This document shows, piece by piece, positions 23,840 through 35,409 of a stretch of DNA of 64,000 bases; position 1 is the stretch's first letter, and the number at the start of each line of letters is the position of its first letter. Origin of the DNA: Trichodelitschia bisporula (taxonomy: Eukaryota; Ascomycota; Dothideomycetes; Phaeotrichales; Phaeotrichaceae); the NCBI GenBank assembly GCA_010356995.1, contig ML996688.1, positions 1,400,579 through 1,464,578 of the forward strand, given 5' to 3'. Position numbers and translations under genes: made by a program. The notes under the pieces were generated by a model. The model was given only the letters and a program-made list of their open reading frames with translations, was not told the origin of the DNA and did no database searches.

Positions 23840-25998
23840 TTCTGCTATCGATACTCCGTTTCACGCCCGATAATGCTTGAGGCCAGAGGAAAAGTGCCAA
23901 AGCTACTATATCGCCAGGCGGGTGCGCAGCTACCCATTTTGTAGGCTTACACGACGGCACATCGAAAAGCCTGCGACAATAAGGAATACCAAGCTTTTTG
24001 GTTGTGACGTCGTGTTTGCAGCTTCAATGGCAAGGAGATGGGAGAGATCAACCAGTAACATGCTTGGATGGAAGCCACCCCCGGATCCCATTAGGGCGAT
24101 CGTGGGACGAGCAAGCTGCGGTTGGTTCCGCAAACTAACAAGTAGCCGTACACGCGAGCGGTGCACCGGACGGAAGATTCGACGACAGTAACAGCTGACA
24201 CGGGGAAGTGGACAGTCTGCGCCAATGCCTCCAATGTAACCCTCTGGATGATCAGCCACCTGCGACAGTGGCGGTCGAGGTTGGAGTGGAATGCGGGGAA
24301 GTTGGGCACGCATGTCTCTTCAAAAACACCATGGGACGCGAAAAATTCTCCGCGGCTTCATCTCAGAACCTTTCCTGCCGTACAACATGCCGTCGGAACT
24401 GTTAGCTTGCTCGGCTGGATCGAAGACATGCAAGTCGCTGGTTCATGTTCCGGCCCGTCACCGAGTCCGGAACTCTGCATGCGGCGCAGGACTCGTCCAA
24501 CGCATTCTTAAGTATCCAGTTGTCATTCGAGCTGGCGAAGTTTGCTAGCCTCGCGAGACGCATTTGGACTAGACTTTTAGATAATGTACGACGGAACCGG
24601 TAATGGAATCTAGGAGCGTCCGGGTGAAGATAAGGAGTATCTCGGATGTGTTCAACTGTACAGTAATATCTGCAAGATGGCAACCGGCAGCATCGTTGCA
24701 CTCAACTTCCGCAGAGGCGAATGGGCTGTTTGAAATAAGCGCAGAAGTAATGCACTGTTTGCCGTCCCGACGGGTAGAAGGGCAGCGGGCTGGGACACAA
24801 GGACGCTGGTTGGTTTTTTTTTGGGAGTTGAGGTGGTTGGGGAAGTTAGGATGGAGCGTGTGGGGAGGCACGGGAGGGGTAGGCGTGGAAGCCCCAAGAA
24901 TAATCGCCATAGTGCGGGGTAACTTCTCGGCGAGAATGCACGGGCCAGAAACACCCCACCAGGCCGCCAGCTTTCATCATCGATCGCCTGATGGCCCCGG
25001 CGTCTGTCCCGTCAATTTTGAGAGCTTTTTTCGACCACCACCACTCAAGACACCACACATCAACACAAAAATGCTTCAACTTCTTCAAAGGCCTTATGTT
25101 TCACCCCACTGCCACGTCTCATCACCATGTACATGCAGCCATCTGCCGTGCTCGTTTCTCACGCATTAACCCATGCGTGTGAGCTTTTCCGAACGCCGCG
25201 GTATATCTCTATGCTCTTGAGGACAGGACGGCACTTGGACTTCCTAAACTTCCTAAAATGCCATTCCCTCTAGAACTAGACATTGCATGTTCATTCAACT
25301 GCCAATGGCCGAACTCTTAGCCTCGCCTACGTGGGTGGGCTACATGGGACTTTCAGCCTCTTTTGATAGAGGTAGCCGCCGCTCTTGCCGTCCCACGCTG
25401 CCCCACGCTGTGCGCAATCAGCCGATGGGGCGATTACCGCAGGGCCCCCGCCCCGCTTCCACGAACAGCTGTGGGACTGGATGGCATTCTCGGTCTGGTC
25501 CTCCGGCTCCTAGGATTCGTCTACGAATGGGCGGTGGTTTTTTTTTGCTTTTCCCTGCATCTCCTTACCTCCAAATGGCCAACGCCTGCAGCTTGCACGG
25601 ATCCCGACAGCCGCAATTCTTCAGCTCATGCAGTGGAATAACATCTCACCCTAGGACGCGATATGGCGACTGGTCGATGAGCTGTCAGTCTGAGGAAACC
25701 CAAAGAGGAGCACGCCCTACCTGCATCAAAGTAATGCCTGCGCTTCTAGATGCCCCGCCAATTACTCAGCCAGTTAGTCGAATAAAAGGATGGGTCTGCT
25801 CAAGTGGAAGTGTTTGAAAGGGAGTTTTGTCTTTGAAGAAGATTGTCGTGTTCCGCCCCACCAAGCAACAGGATGGCGATGGCAATTCGGCGCTCCGCTC
25901 CACCACAACCCGCAAACCATGGCACTGGCCTGCGCAGACGCTATTCAGAAGATAAGCAGCGCACTGCAGATGCTCCGCACTCCACAGACGCTATACCA
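23840..25998. other. Intergenic between the transporter and dioxygenase genes
   Basis: 2.2 kb without a supportable gene on either strand; open frames here are short, overlap in several phases and have no domain. It holds the divergent promoters of the transporter and the TauD-type gene, T-runs near 24813 and 25540, and two candidate CreA sites (separate entry). Confidence 0.55.
24079..24298. promoter_or_regulatory. Two candidate CreA/Mig1 sites
   Basis: CCCCGG at 24079-24084 and GCGGGG at 24293-24298 both fit the CreA consensus SYGGRG on one strand or the other. They lie about 240 and 455 bases upstream of the hexose transporter start, a place where carbon repression sites are expected. Six-base matches are frequent by chance in this GC-rich DNA. 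Confidence 0.28.
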
Positions 25999-27416
25999 AT
26001 GAGCATCGACTCCATCCTGGCACAACCCACTCGCTCGCCGGACATTGAATGGAACCCGTCGTTCACGTGGTATGAAGAGCGCGTGAAATTTCTATCTGGT
26101 CTTGGGTTGAAGAGGCCAACCAGAGTTCCGAAAGACTTCCCGAATGTTGTGTATGAGCCCTGGGTCTGGGATGGACGGGATTTCAGGGATGAGGGACAGT
26201 ATGTTGTGCATCTGCAAGAAAACGACGTAGCCGAGATCGAAGAGGCTCTAGCTACGTTCAAAGGTGGTCCCTTAACCCGATCGTATAATATGACGTGCCG
26301 GGTTAACTCCGAGTAGACCGAATCGGACGTTTGGAACTGGCTGATGTCAACCGCCGCACCTTTCCGCTCCCGCAATTGAAGGAACGGCTTGAAGACATTG
26401 CACAAGAACTTCACCGTGGAATCGGCTTCACAGTGATTCGAGGATTGGAACCTCGCAATTATTCTCCGCTCGATAATGCCATTATCTACTTGGGAGTTAC
26501 GAGCTACATTGCCGAGACTCGGGGATGCCAAGATTCTAGTGGTAATATGTTCAGTCAGTTTCCTGTTCCCTTTTGGAAGTGCAACTAATCGTGCTGACTG
26601 ACTGTCGTAAGTCCATGTAAAGGATCTCGGTAATTCCATACCCAACTCAGATATGAGGCAATCGCCCTATGCCTCCAACGCTCAGGTAGGCCCGTGGAGC
26701 TCGTTTGAAGACAACACTGACCTGCTCCAGCCGTTCCATAATGACGTCTGCGACATTCTGGCAATGTATGTCCAGGAGCAGGCGGTAGAGGGAGGCGAGA
26801 GTCATCTGGCGTCTTGTGCCAAAATCTACAACGAGATTGCTGCGACCAGACCCGACGTGATTCACACGTTGGCCGATCCGTCCTGGATTTTCGACAAGTG
26901 CGTCTGAACCTCTGCTTCCTCGTGAGCTTGTATTTAACAGGCCGTAGACACGAAAGCCCGCCACGCTGGAATACGCGGGCCCTGCTTTTCAACTTTGGCG
27001 ATAAAGGACCCGGCTTTTGCTTTTCACGCCGGCCTATAACCGGTTCTCCGACATCCCCACGGAGTACCGGTGTGCCGGCCATGACAGAAGCTCAAGCTGA
27101 AGCCATCGACATGGTGCATTTCACCGCCATGAAACATCGCCTGACGATGAAGCTCAAGCGAGGCGACATTCAACTCATAAACAATGTTGCAATACAGCAT
27201 GCTCGCAGCGAGTTTCGGGACAGCACCATTCAGAGACGACACATCGTTCGACTGTGGTTGAGGAACGAGCAACTCGCATGGGGGACGCCTGAGGGACTTG
27301 AGCGAACATGGTTCGAGAAATATGGAGAGTCCGAGCGACGCAAGATTGCGAAATGGAACTTCCTCCCGGGTGCCACTCGTGAAAGAATACTGTTTCGCAA
27401 GGACAGCTGCAGCTGA
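25999..27416 (+). CDS. TauD/TfdA-type Fe(II)/2-oxoglutarate dioxygenase
   Basis: Four exons: 25999-26263, 26317-26553, 26612-26897, 26948-27416, giving 418 residues. The clavaminate-synthase-like fold shows in the iron ligands His210 and Asp212 (PFHNDVCDIL) and distal His347 (NNVAIQHARSEF), with Arg359/Arg360 for 2-oxoglutarate. Other family blocks are GIGFTVIRGL, YLGVTSYIAETRG and SRRPITGSPTSPRS. The enzyme would hydroxylate a small substrate with release of succinate and CO2; the substrate is unknown. An in-frame ATG at 25843 adds 52 polar residues with several Arg, possibly a targeting peptide; the shorter start is preferred as it begins just before the conserved region. The first donor (GTGGTC) is weak, but the join restores the frame. 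No metabolic cluster lies around it. Confidence 0.85.
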
Positions 27417-28845
27417 TCTTGTGTCGGTATGACCTCGAAGGAAGCGTCCTTCGCGGTCTAGAGTGGCAACCGGATCCCAAATTTGCTGAGGTTGGTGTAC
27501 GAGGCGCAAGATGCCGAAGGTGACTGCATGAGCTCTTTAACGACACATTCTACGGCACGAATGCAAGTTTGGTTCACAGTCGATATCATTTCTTGAATGC
27601 AACAGAACATCCCCACGGGCCATCGTCGCGAAGGAAACGGCCCAACGGCAAGGGCCCCAGATCCACCCCACCCCCACCAACGTTGTTCGATTGCGCGCGG
27701 GCTGTACCACGCAATCCACCGGCCCATGTCTCGTCAATGCTGTCCGGATACGAGGCTTGAGATACGTCCACGGGATCCCAGATATGTGCGAGCAAGTATC
27801 CCGCATTTCCCCTCAACAACATATCATTCGGAGTTCTCTCATCAAGCTCGGCCAAATCTGCTCCGCCGATGCTCAAGGATTGAGGGCTTCTCTTGCCCAA
27901 CGAAGGTGCAGTCGCTCTGGTGGTGGCGTTTTCGAGTTCGTCTCTGCGTCTCGTAAGCCTCAAGTTTAACTCCTCCTTTGCAAAAGATCATACCGTGCCG
28001 GGAGACTTGCCGTCCCCTGATAGCCCCCGCGTCCGATGCTTAGAGAGGCGTGGAATCGCGGGCTCCTACATTGATTTCCCTGCGCATCCATGCCACTGAC
28101 AACTGAGTGATCAGCAGCAGACCCTCTGGCTGCACCACCGTACCACTCATCTGCGGCACTCTCGTCGAATTTTTGTGAGTGAGACATAGCCGTTGATTCT
28201 TCTTCACTTGAAAAATGACACCATTTTAACAACCAGCCTTGAACAGGATTTGGGTCCCGTCATTGCTAAAACCTTCCCGAATGTCCATTCTCTCTGGCCT
28301 AGACTGGACTCATGCCGCCAGATGACCATTTGGCCGAATTTCTACTTTGGGATGCCAGGAGAAATCGGTCATGATGATTGGCCAGGAGCTGTGGCCGGTC
28401 CATCGTTCTGGACTCAAGGCAGATCGAGGACCAGCACGACTACGGCGCGTAGAGAGAGATCGTGCGACTTCTGCATGGAGCAAACCGGATGACACAGTTG
28501 ATCACTTCCATATGCGGGGCCATGAAGAGAACGTGTCGGTGTTGCGGTGTTGCGCGTTGGCGCGTGGTACGTATCTAGGGGTCGCGTCGCAAACCAGCCT
28601 GATGACGTCACTACATACTTTGCACCCTGCACAATGTTAATTGAGATTAGGCGTCCGCACTAGATTCCTGGACCCTGAGATCCAACCCCGAACTCCCGGA
28701 AGCCCCGCCAACCAGACCCTGCGCCAGTGCCAGTTTCCCCTGCTGATGTCCCCGACAACACCCCATGGCTGCATATAAAAAAAGAAAAGAAGGAGAAAAA
28801 CGATGCCCCCCGGAACACCAAAAACACCCACACCGTAACCCATCG
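27417..28845. other. Intergenic, no supported gene
   Basis: 1.4 kb between two convergent genes. Frames of 60-125 codons overlap in all phases without a domain or a join. An A/G-rich tract lies at about 28777-28803 near the 3' end of the GNAT gene. Confidence 0.55.
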
Positions 28846-29834
28846 TCATCCTAGCGCCTTTCCCGCTGATGCTTGAAGCAAGGACTCGAGCTCCCATTCG
28901 CGAACTGCGATGGCCCAGACAATTCCTCCATGGGGTTCGTAACTCATGGCAACTGGTGCCACGCTTTCCATCTCGTCGGGCACGCGCATCTCGATTCGCG
29001 CCATGGTCTGGAAGCCCAGGCGACGGTACAGCTTCTTCCCCATTGGACTGGCAAATACTGTGACTACCATCCCCCACTTTTGAGCAAATGCCATACCCCA
29101 CTTGCACAATGCCGTTCCGGCCCCTCTCCTCTGGTAATCGGGGTGAGTTGCAAGTATCTGGAGCTGGAGGTGACGAGCGCCAAAGGAATCATCAAAGTAC
29201 TGCTTCCTAGCCTTTGCCATTGTCGCGGCCCAGAGCTCCATGCGCCTACGATGCCCATCCCGACGTTTATGCGACGGAAGGAGCAGAGGCTCACTAGGCG
29301 GGCATTGCATCGCTGCTTGCTCCATCAGCGCACGTTTGGGGTCGGGGTGTCGCGCGACGGACCACATGTGGATGTTTCAAGCTCGGGGACACCGTGTCGC
29401 CGGTGCAGGGCGTTTGCGTTGGTAACGTCCCAAACGGCAACAGCGACAATCATGCGCGCGCGGCAAACGTGAGGCCGCGCACTATCGTCGCTCTCGGCTA
29501 CCATGACGTGCCATGCATCCTTGTCGCTGAGAAACTCGTGGTATTTGGCGCTTGTGAAGGCGCGCGTGTCATCGGCGTATTCGCGCCGGCGCGGGAAGCG
29601 CCAGTCCCACTGCGGGTCGCTCGGCATGGCAGCGACAATAACCCCAACAATGGCTTCGAGATCCGAGAATTGCGCGGGACGGAAAGTAAGGGCGGAGGCG
29701 GCGGCGCCAGCGCCAGTGGCAGCAGTGACAACCGATGCAGCGCCGACAGGCATTGCGAATTTCGCGACACCGACAGGCAAGGCAGACCCCGAACCCATGG
29801 GGCTCGAGTATTCGCGATTTGACTTGACAGCCAT
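28846..29834 (-). CDS. GNAT-family N-acetyltransferase
   Basis: Two overlapping minus-strand frames form one gene. My model is 29834-29393 joined to 29312-28846, 302 residues. The N-terminal frame has TFRPAQFSDLEAIVGVI, the start of a GNAT fold, then SDKDAWHVMVAE. The C-terminal frame holds the acetyl-CoA loop motif A, LQILATHPDYQRRGAGTALC (Q/R-x-x-G-x-G/A), followed by VFASPMGKKLYRRLGF. The join uses GTGTCC...GCAG, an 80 nt intron with a poor donor; it is the only short join I found that keeps frame, so the exact junction is unsure. The first 50 residues are Ala/Gly/Val-rich and not part of the fold. The acceptor substrate is unknown. A sequence error or a real frameshift is the alternative. 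Confidence 0.7.
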
Positions 29835-30926
29835 TTCGCGGCAAAATGATGTCGAACAAGAAACACCGGTGGTGGGTAAGAGACTTGATGGGGAGGGAAT
29901 AGTCTGGACTCGATCAGGAGTCCAGGACAGTTTGCACACACGCAGTTGCCTGGCGGTGAGCGTCGCGCGGCACCACGAGAGCAGACATGGTCATTTTTTA
30001 ATTTTTGTTCTGCTCCCTCAGCGCGCCGACTTACCAGATCGGGGGATGCGGCGTTGAATGAGGCGGCGATTCCGCGAAGAGATGGCTGGCGCATCGCGCC
30101 GGGTGCTGGGTAACCGTCGATCGCTGTCGAGGCCCATCTACGTCATGAGCCAAGAAACCCAGCCACGCTTGGCCCTTCGAGTTTCGCCGCCCGTCATGGA
30201 TTGCGTCGGTGGCTAATCGCCGGTGTCTTTTTCCCTTCGACATTATCCCCCCCCTCCCCAATCCCATCAGTGCTCGCCCTCTAAGCTAACAGCTCTTTTC
30301 AGGGCACCCCCTCCATCTCTCATCATATTGCAACCACCAAACAAATCTAGACTCGATTAAAGAGAAAAACGCCAAAAGTCACACCCCCCCCCCCTACACC
30401 GATCAACTGTTGTCCTTTTCTCAACTCAACTCACCGTTTTTATCGGAAGAGATTTCGGACCCCAAGTACTCTTCTTCCCTTTCTTCACTGTCGTCATCCT
30501 TTTACGACAGAAACATCAAATCACAGTTTAACTTTCCTCTTTCGCGCGGGGATATCCGGTCGCGCATCTCTCTTCTCTTTTGTCACCATTCCCCCGGCCT
30601 CAACCTCTTGGGACAAGGCTGCGCCTCATTTGAAGATATCAGGACCGTGGCTGTTAGGCGTCTCCCTCCTCTCTCTTTTCACTCGCACGGTTGTCCATGA
30701 CGGAAGTGTCGCAATCAAAAGTGCACCCTGTTTTCCACCACCAACCCGGCCGACTACTTAGCTGCGAGACATGCCTTTGACGGGCAAGGCCTGCACACAT
30801 TAAGACCTAACTGCACCAACGGTTGATCGGAGAACCTCAAAAGAACATCTTTCAGCCGCACATTACGCCAAAGGAAATACACGAGCATCCCACGCACGAG
30901 CATATCGCTTTTTAGTATCTGCGGCG
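29835..30926. other. Intergenic with long pyrimidine-rich leader
   Basis: 1.1 kb between divergent genes. From about 30230 to 30700 the plus strand is rich in C/T, typical of a promoter and long 5' UTR. A 96-codon frame at 30410-30700 starts in this leader, 227 bases before the regulator's ATG. It is Ser-rich and has no domain; it may be an upstream ORF. Confidence 0.45.
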
Positions 30927-33213
30927 ATGGCTGCGGCTAAAATGGGACCCAATACGCCCGGTAAGTTGCTTCCATCTTAAAGTGCCGCCCTTTTGGCTGT
31001 CACCGCCGCGGCCTGTCCTAACACCGGGGTCGTGCAGCCACGAGCCCACCTTTTGAGGATGCCGGCTGGACTCCACGTTTTGATGGCCATCAAAGGGACT
31101 CCTACTTCCCGGACATGGCCACCTACGATGACCCGTTTACAAATCTGAATCTTGACTTTTCGATGCCAATGTCCTCTACCGCTGTCCCCGTCACTTCATC
31201 GACCGGTCCCGTCCCATTTTTTCCTTCCGTTGATACCAGCTTCACGTCCCAAGTGGACAGGAATAGCTGGTCATCAGGCACTTCGGCTATGACATTTACC
31301 TTCGGACCATTTACCTTCACACCTCCAGCTTCCAGTTCCAATCAGCTTACCGGGTCTTACATTGTGCCGTATTCTGGTCCTCAGGTGACCCAAACGCCTG
31401 CCCAGATTGTTGGAACCTTCGCCCAGAATTGGGAGACGCTTCCTGCGCAGGCCGCAGCGTATGCTTCTGTTATTACGTCTCCAAAACCCGCGTCAGAAAG
31501 GCGATTTGGCGTCCCCAGCCCCCGTGCGGATGCTCAACCTCCAGTTGCGGAGTCCGGTCCGCTGGTGTCGAAGAAGCGGAAACGGAGCGCCAAAGACCAT
31601 GTTGGTGTTCCTACGGTGTTCAGGCTTAACGCACCGCTAAACGTTTGGTAGGAGCGTATCGTGAAAGACATCACGGGGAAAGAGGTCGGGGCCTTGATCC
31701 AATGGGGGAGCAAGAACACGCAGCGGAAGACGATGAGCGACAAAGAGCGACTTTCATATAAAGTCAATCGGAACCTCGGCGCCTGCGAGGCTTGTCGACG
31801 AAGCAAGAAGGCCGTAAGTGCTGGTGCCGCATCATCATTCCCGTCAACCTAACAAGCCGTCAGTGCAATCGCAGCTGCGCCCCATTCATCGTATGTCTGC
31901 GCTCCAAGGTCCTGCAGTTCAAAGATGGACCAGCAGATGTCATACTCTTTAGACCACGTTCGTGCTGTGAACTTGTCGCTGCTGTAACGAGATGCTTATG
32001 ATCATACAGGCCCATGGGGACCCCATCCTCTTGCATCCACCCACAGTGGCATCTACGAGTTGTCGGAGCTTGGACCATTCGACTACCCGACCCACACACT
32101 TCAACTCACTCAAGGCTTGGGCAGAGAGCTAACAACATATGTGGCGCCGTTCGAACCCGGATCTGAGTTCAAAACTAAGCACGTTTGGCAAGGAGCCGCG
32201 GGCAAGAGGGAATTGGAACTTCCTCCATATTGCCTAACCCGCTTGGACAGTATGAAGGAAAGTGTCGCCGAATACATCCGGACTTCCTGGCACAATGTGT
32301 ACTTGCAGCATATCATCTCCCAATCAGACCCGATCGCCCGTGAGGTGCTGCTTCGTTCCCAGCAGTACGCGCAGGCTCACAACGTTAGTTGATCGAACCC
32401 CGCAGCTCCCGTGATCTGCTAACAAGTAAACAGAAGCCCACTATCATTCAGGCACTAAAGGTTCTTGCCATCAACCGGATGATCGAACTCGACTGGGTTA
32501 TTTGCGGCCCAGAGACTCTTGGGATGCCTTCTATTCAAGACCCGGACTGTCCATGGCATGGCAAGGCCCCCATTACGCCTGTGATGGATACCCAGCTGGA
32601 CCAGATTGTGATTCAGGAACACCTCGTGCCGACAAGCCGGCGTTTGCTCACTGAGCTGCAGAAGAAGATGGGTTCTGGAGGAGCACCGAGTAGTGATGAC
32701 TGGTTCGAGATCTTCCTCGTCACATTTATTCTCTCGAGAAATACGGAACTGCTACTGAAGCATTCGAGGAAAAATGCTCAGCGGTACGGAGCCGAGGTGC
32801 GTCATGCGTCTCTCTTTAAGGGCCTTATTCCTGACTTGCCTCCAGAAACGGTACAACTCGATGGAACTCGCTGAGTTCTACTTTCATGGTACCCGTGTGC
32901 TACTCGCACACTACCATTATAAATATACTATGAAGCCTTTACTTCAGGCTTCGAGTGGAAAGAAGGGAAGCCGCATCGGATCGTTGCAGCATCCAGAAGT
33001 GGAGTTTCTGCAGAAGGTCCAGCGGCTTGTGGAGGACCGAAGTAAGTGGTTTGCGCCTCCTCTCCGACTTAACTGGTACTGACGTGTCGAACAGAGGACT
33101 CTTTAGTCAGTTTGCGGGCCTCCCATCAGTATGAGACGGATATGTACTGGTGCCACCAGCTCTTCACCGAGGGGTGGACGCCGGGTCCTCTAGATATTGT
33201 AGACGTGGTATAG
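30927..33213 (+). CDS. Divergent Zn-cluster type fungal transcription regulator
   Basis: Eight exons in my model: 30927-30960, 31038-31600, 31652-31813, 31864-31957, 32010-32383, 32434-32796, 32846-33041, 33095-33213, giving 634 residues. The N-terminal 200 residues are disordered, rich in Ser, Thr and Pro, with a basic KKRKR nuclear signal. The join at 31813/31864 creates a Cys cluster, CEACRRSKKACNRSC, followed by CLRS. This matches C-x2-C-x6-C of Zn2Cys6 proteins, but the later spacing is irregular and the last Cys position holds Ser, so metal binding is uncertain. The rest is an all-helical region with no named domain, ending in YETDMYWCHQLFTEGW. Exon 2 and exon 3 are in one frame with a TAG at 31649-31651 between them; I treat it as the end of a short intron. 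DNA targets are unknown. Confidence 0.7.
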
Positions 33214-33683
33214 ACGGCGCGAAGTGGTTATAGACGGGATTGTATAACTACCGTGTAGCATCATCATTCACCATAGCATTAGACATGGCGCGAGCGCGAT
33301 GTAGACTAGATCACTGTATGAGCGCACATTCTTTGGATGCGAATACTTCTGCTACTGCATTGCTGCTGCTACTGCTGCTGATAGAAACAGTGATGATGAT
33401 GGAACTCTTGCCTTCCCTCCCCACACCTGTCGGTGGGAGCGTGGCTGAGCAAACGCCACACCCGCATGGCGCAAGTGGCGCAAACACGGGCACTCCGCGC
33501 GACCGGTCTCGACCCCGCCCATTGTTTGAGCCTGTCACCGCCAAGCCATTCACAATCCCACCCCTACACCCGTACGCAAGGCTGCTGCCTCGCCACCCAG
33601 TATTCCACCGTGTCCTCAACGTCAATGTCGTTTTCCGCCGGCATCTCCCCCCGCACCCATGCCATAATACACTCTGCGCAAAC
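33214..33683. other. Intergenic with short CTG/CTA repeats
   Basis: 470 bases upstream of the SARAF gene. At 33349-33385 there is an imperfect CTG/CTA trinucleotide tract. No gene seen. Confidence 0.55.
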
Positions 33684-34670
33684 ATGAAGCTCAACGTGCG
33701 TTCAACCGGCCTTGCCGCCCTACTCCTCCTCGACGCCAGCGTCGCTGCCGCCCGCGCTCCGGCGAACCGCGTCCTCCTGTCCAACGTCAAGACACTCACC
33801 CTACGCAAAGACGCGACAACCGCTCACCGGCGCGTCCCACCCATCCCTCAGGTACCTTTCCCCGCCGCCTCTTCCCCCTTCCGTTCCACACCCCACTAAA
33901 GCACACAGCTTACCTGTATCGGCGGTTCAGCCCGGGGCCTGTACGAACCTGACGTAATCCGCTGCACGAACGCGGGGAGCGACTACTCGCCGGACAACGT
34001 GCAATGGACATGCAAAGCGAGTCTCCCACCCGAATTCAAGCTCGGCGCCACGGATGTCATCTGCGAGGGCTACGATGGGCCCGACGATCCGTACATCCTC
34101 AAGGGCAGCTGCGGGCTCGAGTATAGACTCGTACTCACCGAGGCGGGTGAGGAGAAATACGGGCACCGTCGGGATGATGGGAGTGAGAGCGAGATGACAT
34201 CGCCGTGGGCGGGGTACATATTCTGGGCCCTCTTTGTCGGTGTGCTCTGTTGGATGATATACCGCGCAGTGTGGGGCGAGCGTGCGCCAGGCGGAGGGGG
34301 CCTGCCTGGTGGAGGGGCAGGTGGATGGGGAGGCGGATGGGGAGGTGGGGACGATCCTCCCCCGCCATATGACCCGCGTCCGCCCCAGCCGCCTTGCAAG
34401 CCTTCTCCTGGGACTGGGGCAGAAGCCTGGAGACCGGGTTTTTGGAGCGGAGCTATGGGTGGTGCGGCAGCGGGGTATTTGGCTGGACAGCGCAGGCAGG
34501 GACAGGATACACGTGCGGGCCCGGCGCATGGGCAGGCGGGCGGGAGTAATTGGTTTGGGGGCGCAAGACGGGGGAATACTGGAGATGCGGGACGGAGAGA
34601 GAGCTCGAGTCCAAGCCCAAGTACGGCGAGGTGGGAGAGTACGGGGTTTGGGGGGACGAGAAGGAGGTAG
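33684..34670 (+). CDS. SARAF-like store-operated calcium entry regulator
   Basis: Two exons: 33684-33851 and 33909-34670, giving 309 residues. A signal peptide (about 1-23) leads to the lumenal Cys-rich domain: LTCIGGSARGLYEPDVIRC, NVQWTCKASLPPEFKLG, TDVICEGYDGPDDPYILKGSC, with the conserved Cys set intact. One membrane span follows (GYIFWALFVGVLCWMIYRAV). The cytosolic part is Gly/Pro-rich (a run of GGGWGGG-type repeats and DDPPPPYDPRPP), then GFWSGAMGGAAAGYLAG and a conserved ending STGFGGTRRR. In animals SARAF turns down store-operated calcium entry at the ER; the fungal role is not established and is inferred from homology. Confidence 0.9.
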
Positions 34671-35409
34671 ACGGGTTAGGCATGCCGTGGAACGAAAATG
34701 ACGGGAATTTTGTGCATGAGCGTGACCGTGAGGGCTTTCACGCCGTGCAGATGGCCGCGGAGATGGCCACAGGGTCGTGTACAGATCATGGTGGGTTTAA
34801 TGTGATCGGGAAGTCGAGATCGGATCTGGCTGTCGTTTCTTGATAGGTGGTGAAGTAGCTCCGGTGGTTCGGATCGGTACCCTGAAAGATGCCACCCTCG
34901 CCTGGTGCCTTCTCGGTGCTGAGCTGAAAGCCCTGGAATATGCGCAAGGCTCTGGGAATTTACTGTAGAACGCAGCAGCAGATGGTTCCCCCAGTGTACG
35001 TGCAGATTCTTCGGCCAAATCAACAATATCTTTCAGCTCCGGGAATAGGACGAATGCTCCTATGTGCTTCCGCGGAGATACTTGGGACCAAGGGTAGCGT
35101 GACGCCATTCGACGTCAACCTTGCCTTCCAGCACAAAACTCACATCTCAGGTGAAAGGTTACGTTATAACAACACGACAATTCGTTGTAGAGGCAAATCG
35201 GCGCCATTGAATCATTGCACTGCTCTTGGAATTTCCCCTAGAGCGCAAGCCTTCCCTCACCGTTCGGGCCTTTGAGACGGAAACAACGGTACGAGCCGCC
35301 GGCAACGGGACGCAAGCGCAATCCATGGAAGCCGGTCGGGCATTCGAGCGAGGCTGATAAATGCATATTGGTCCCGCTCTTCCGCCGTTTGACATCCGAG
35401 ACGGTCATT
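34671..35409. other. Intergenic between SARAF-like and HPP genes
   Basis: 739 bases, no gene seen. An in-frame extension upstream of the HPP start begins at 35272 but is polar and not family-like, so this stretch is taken as leader. Confidence 0.5.

Noticed and set aside
23840-25998. Several 60-190 codon frames in the transporter-dioxygenase spacer
   Set aside because: They overlap in all phases, lack domains and cannot be spliced into a family-like protein.
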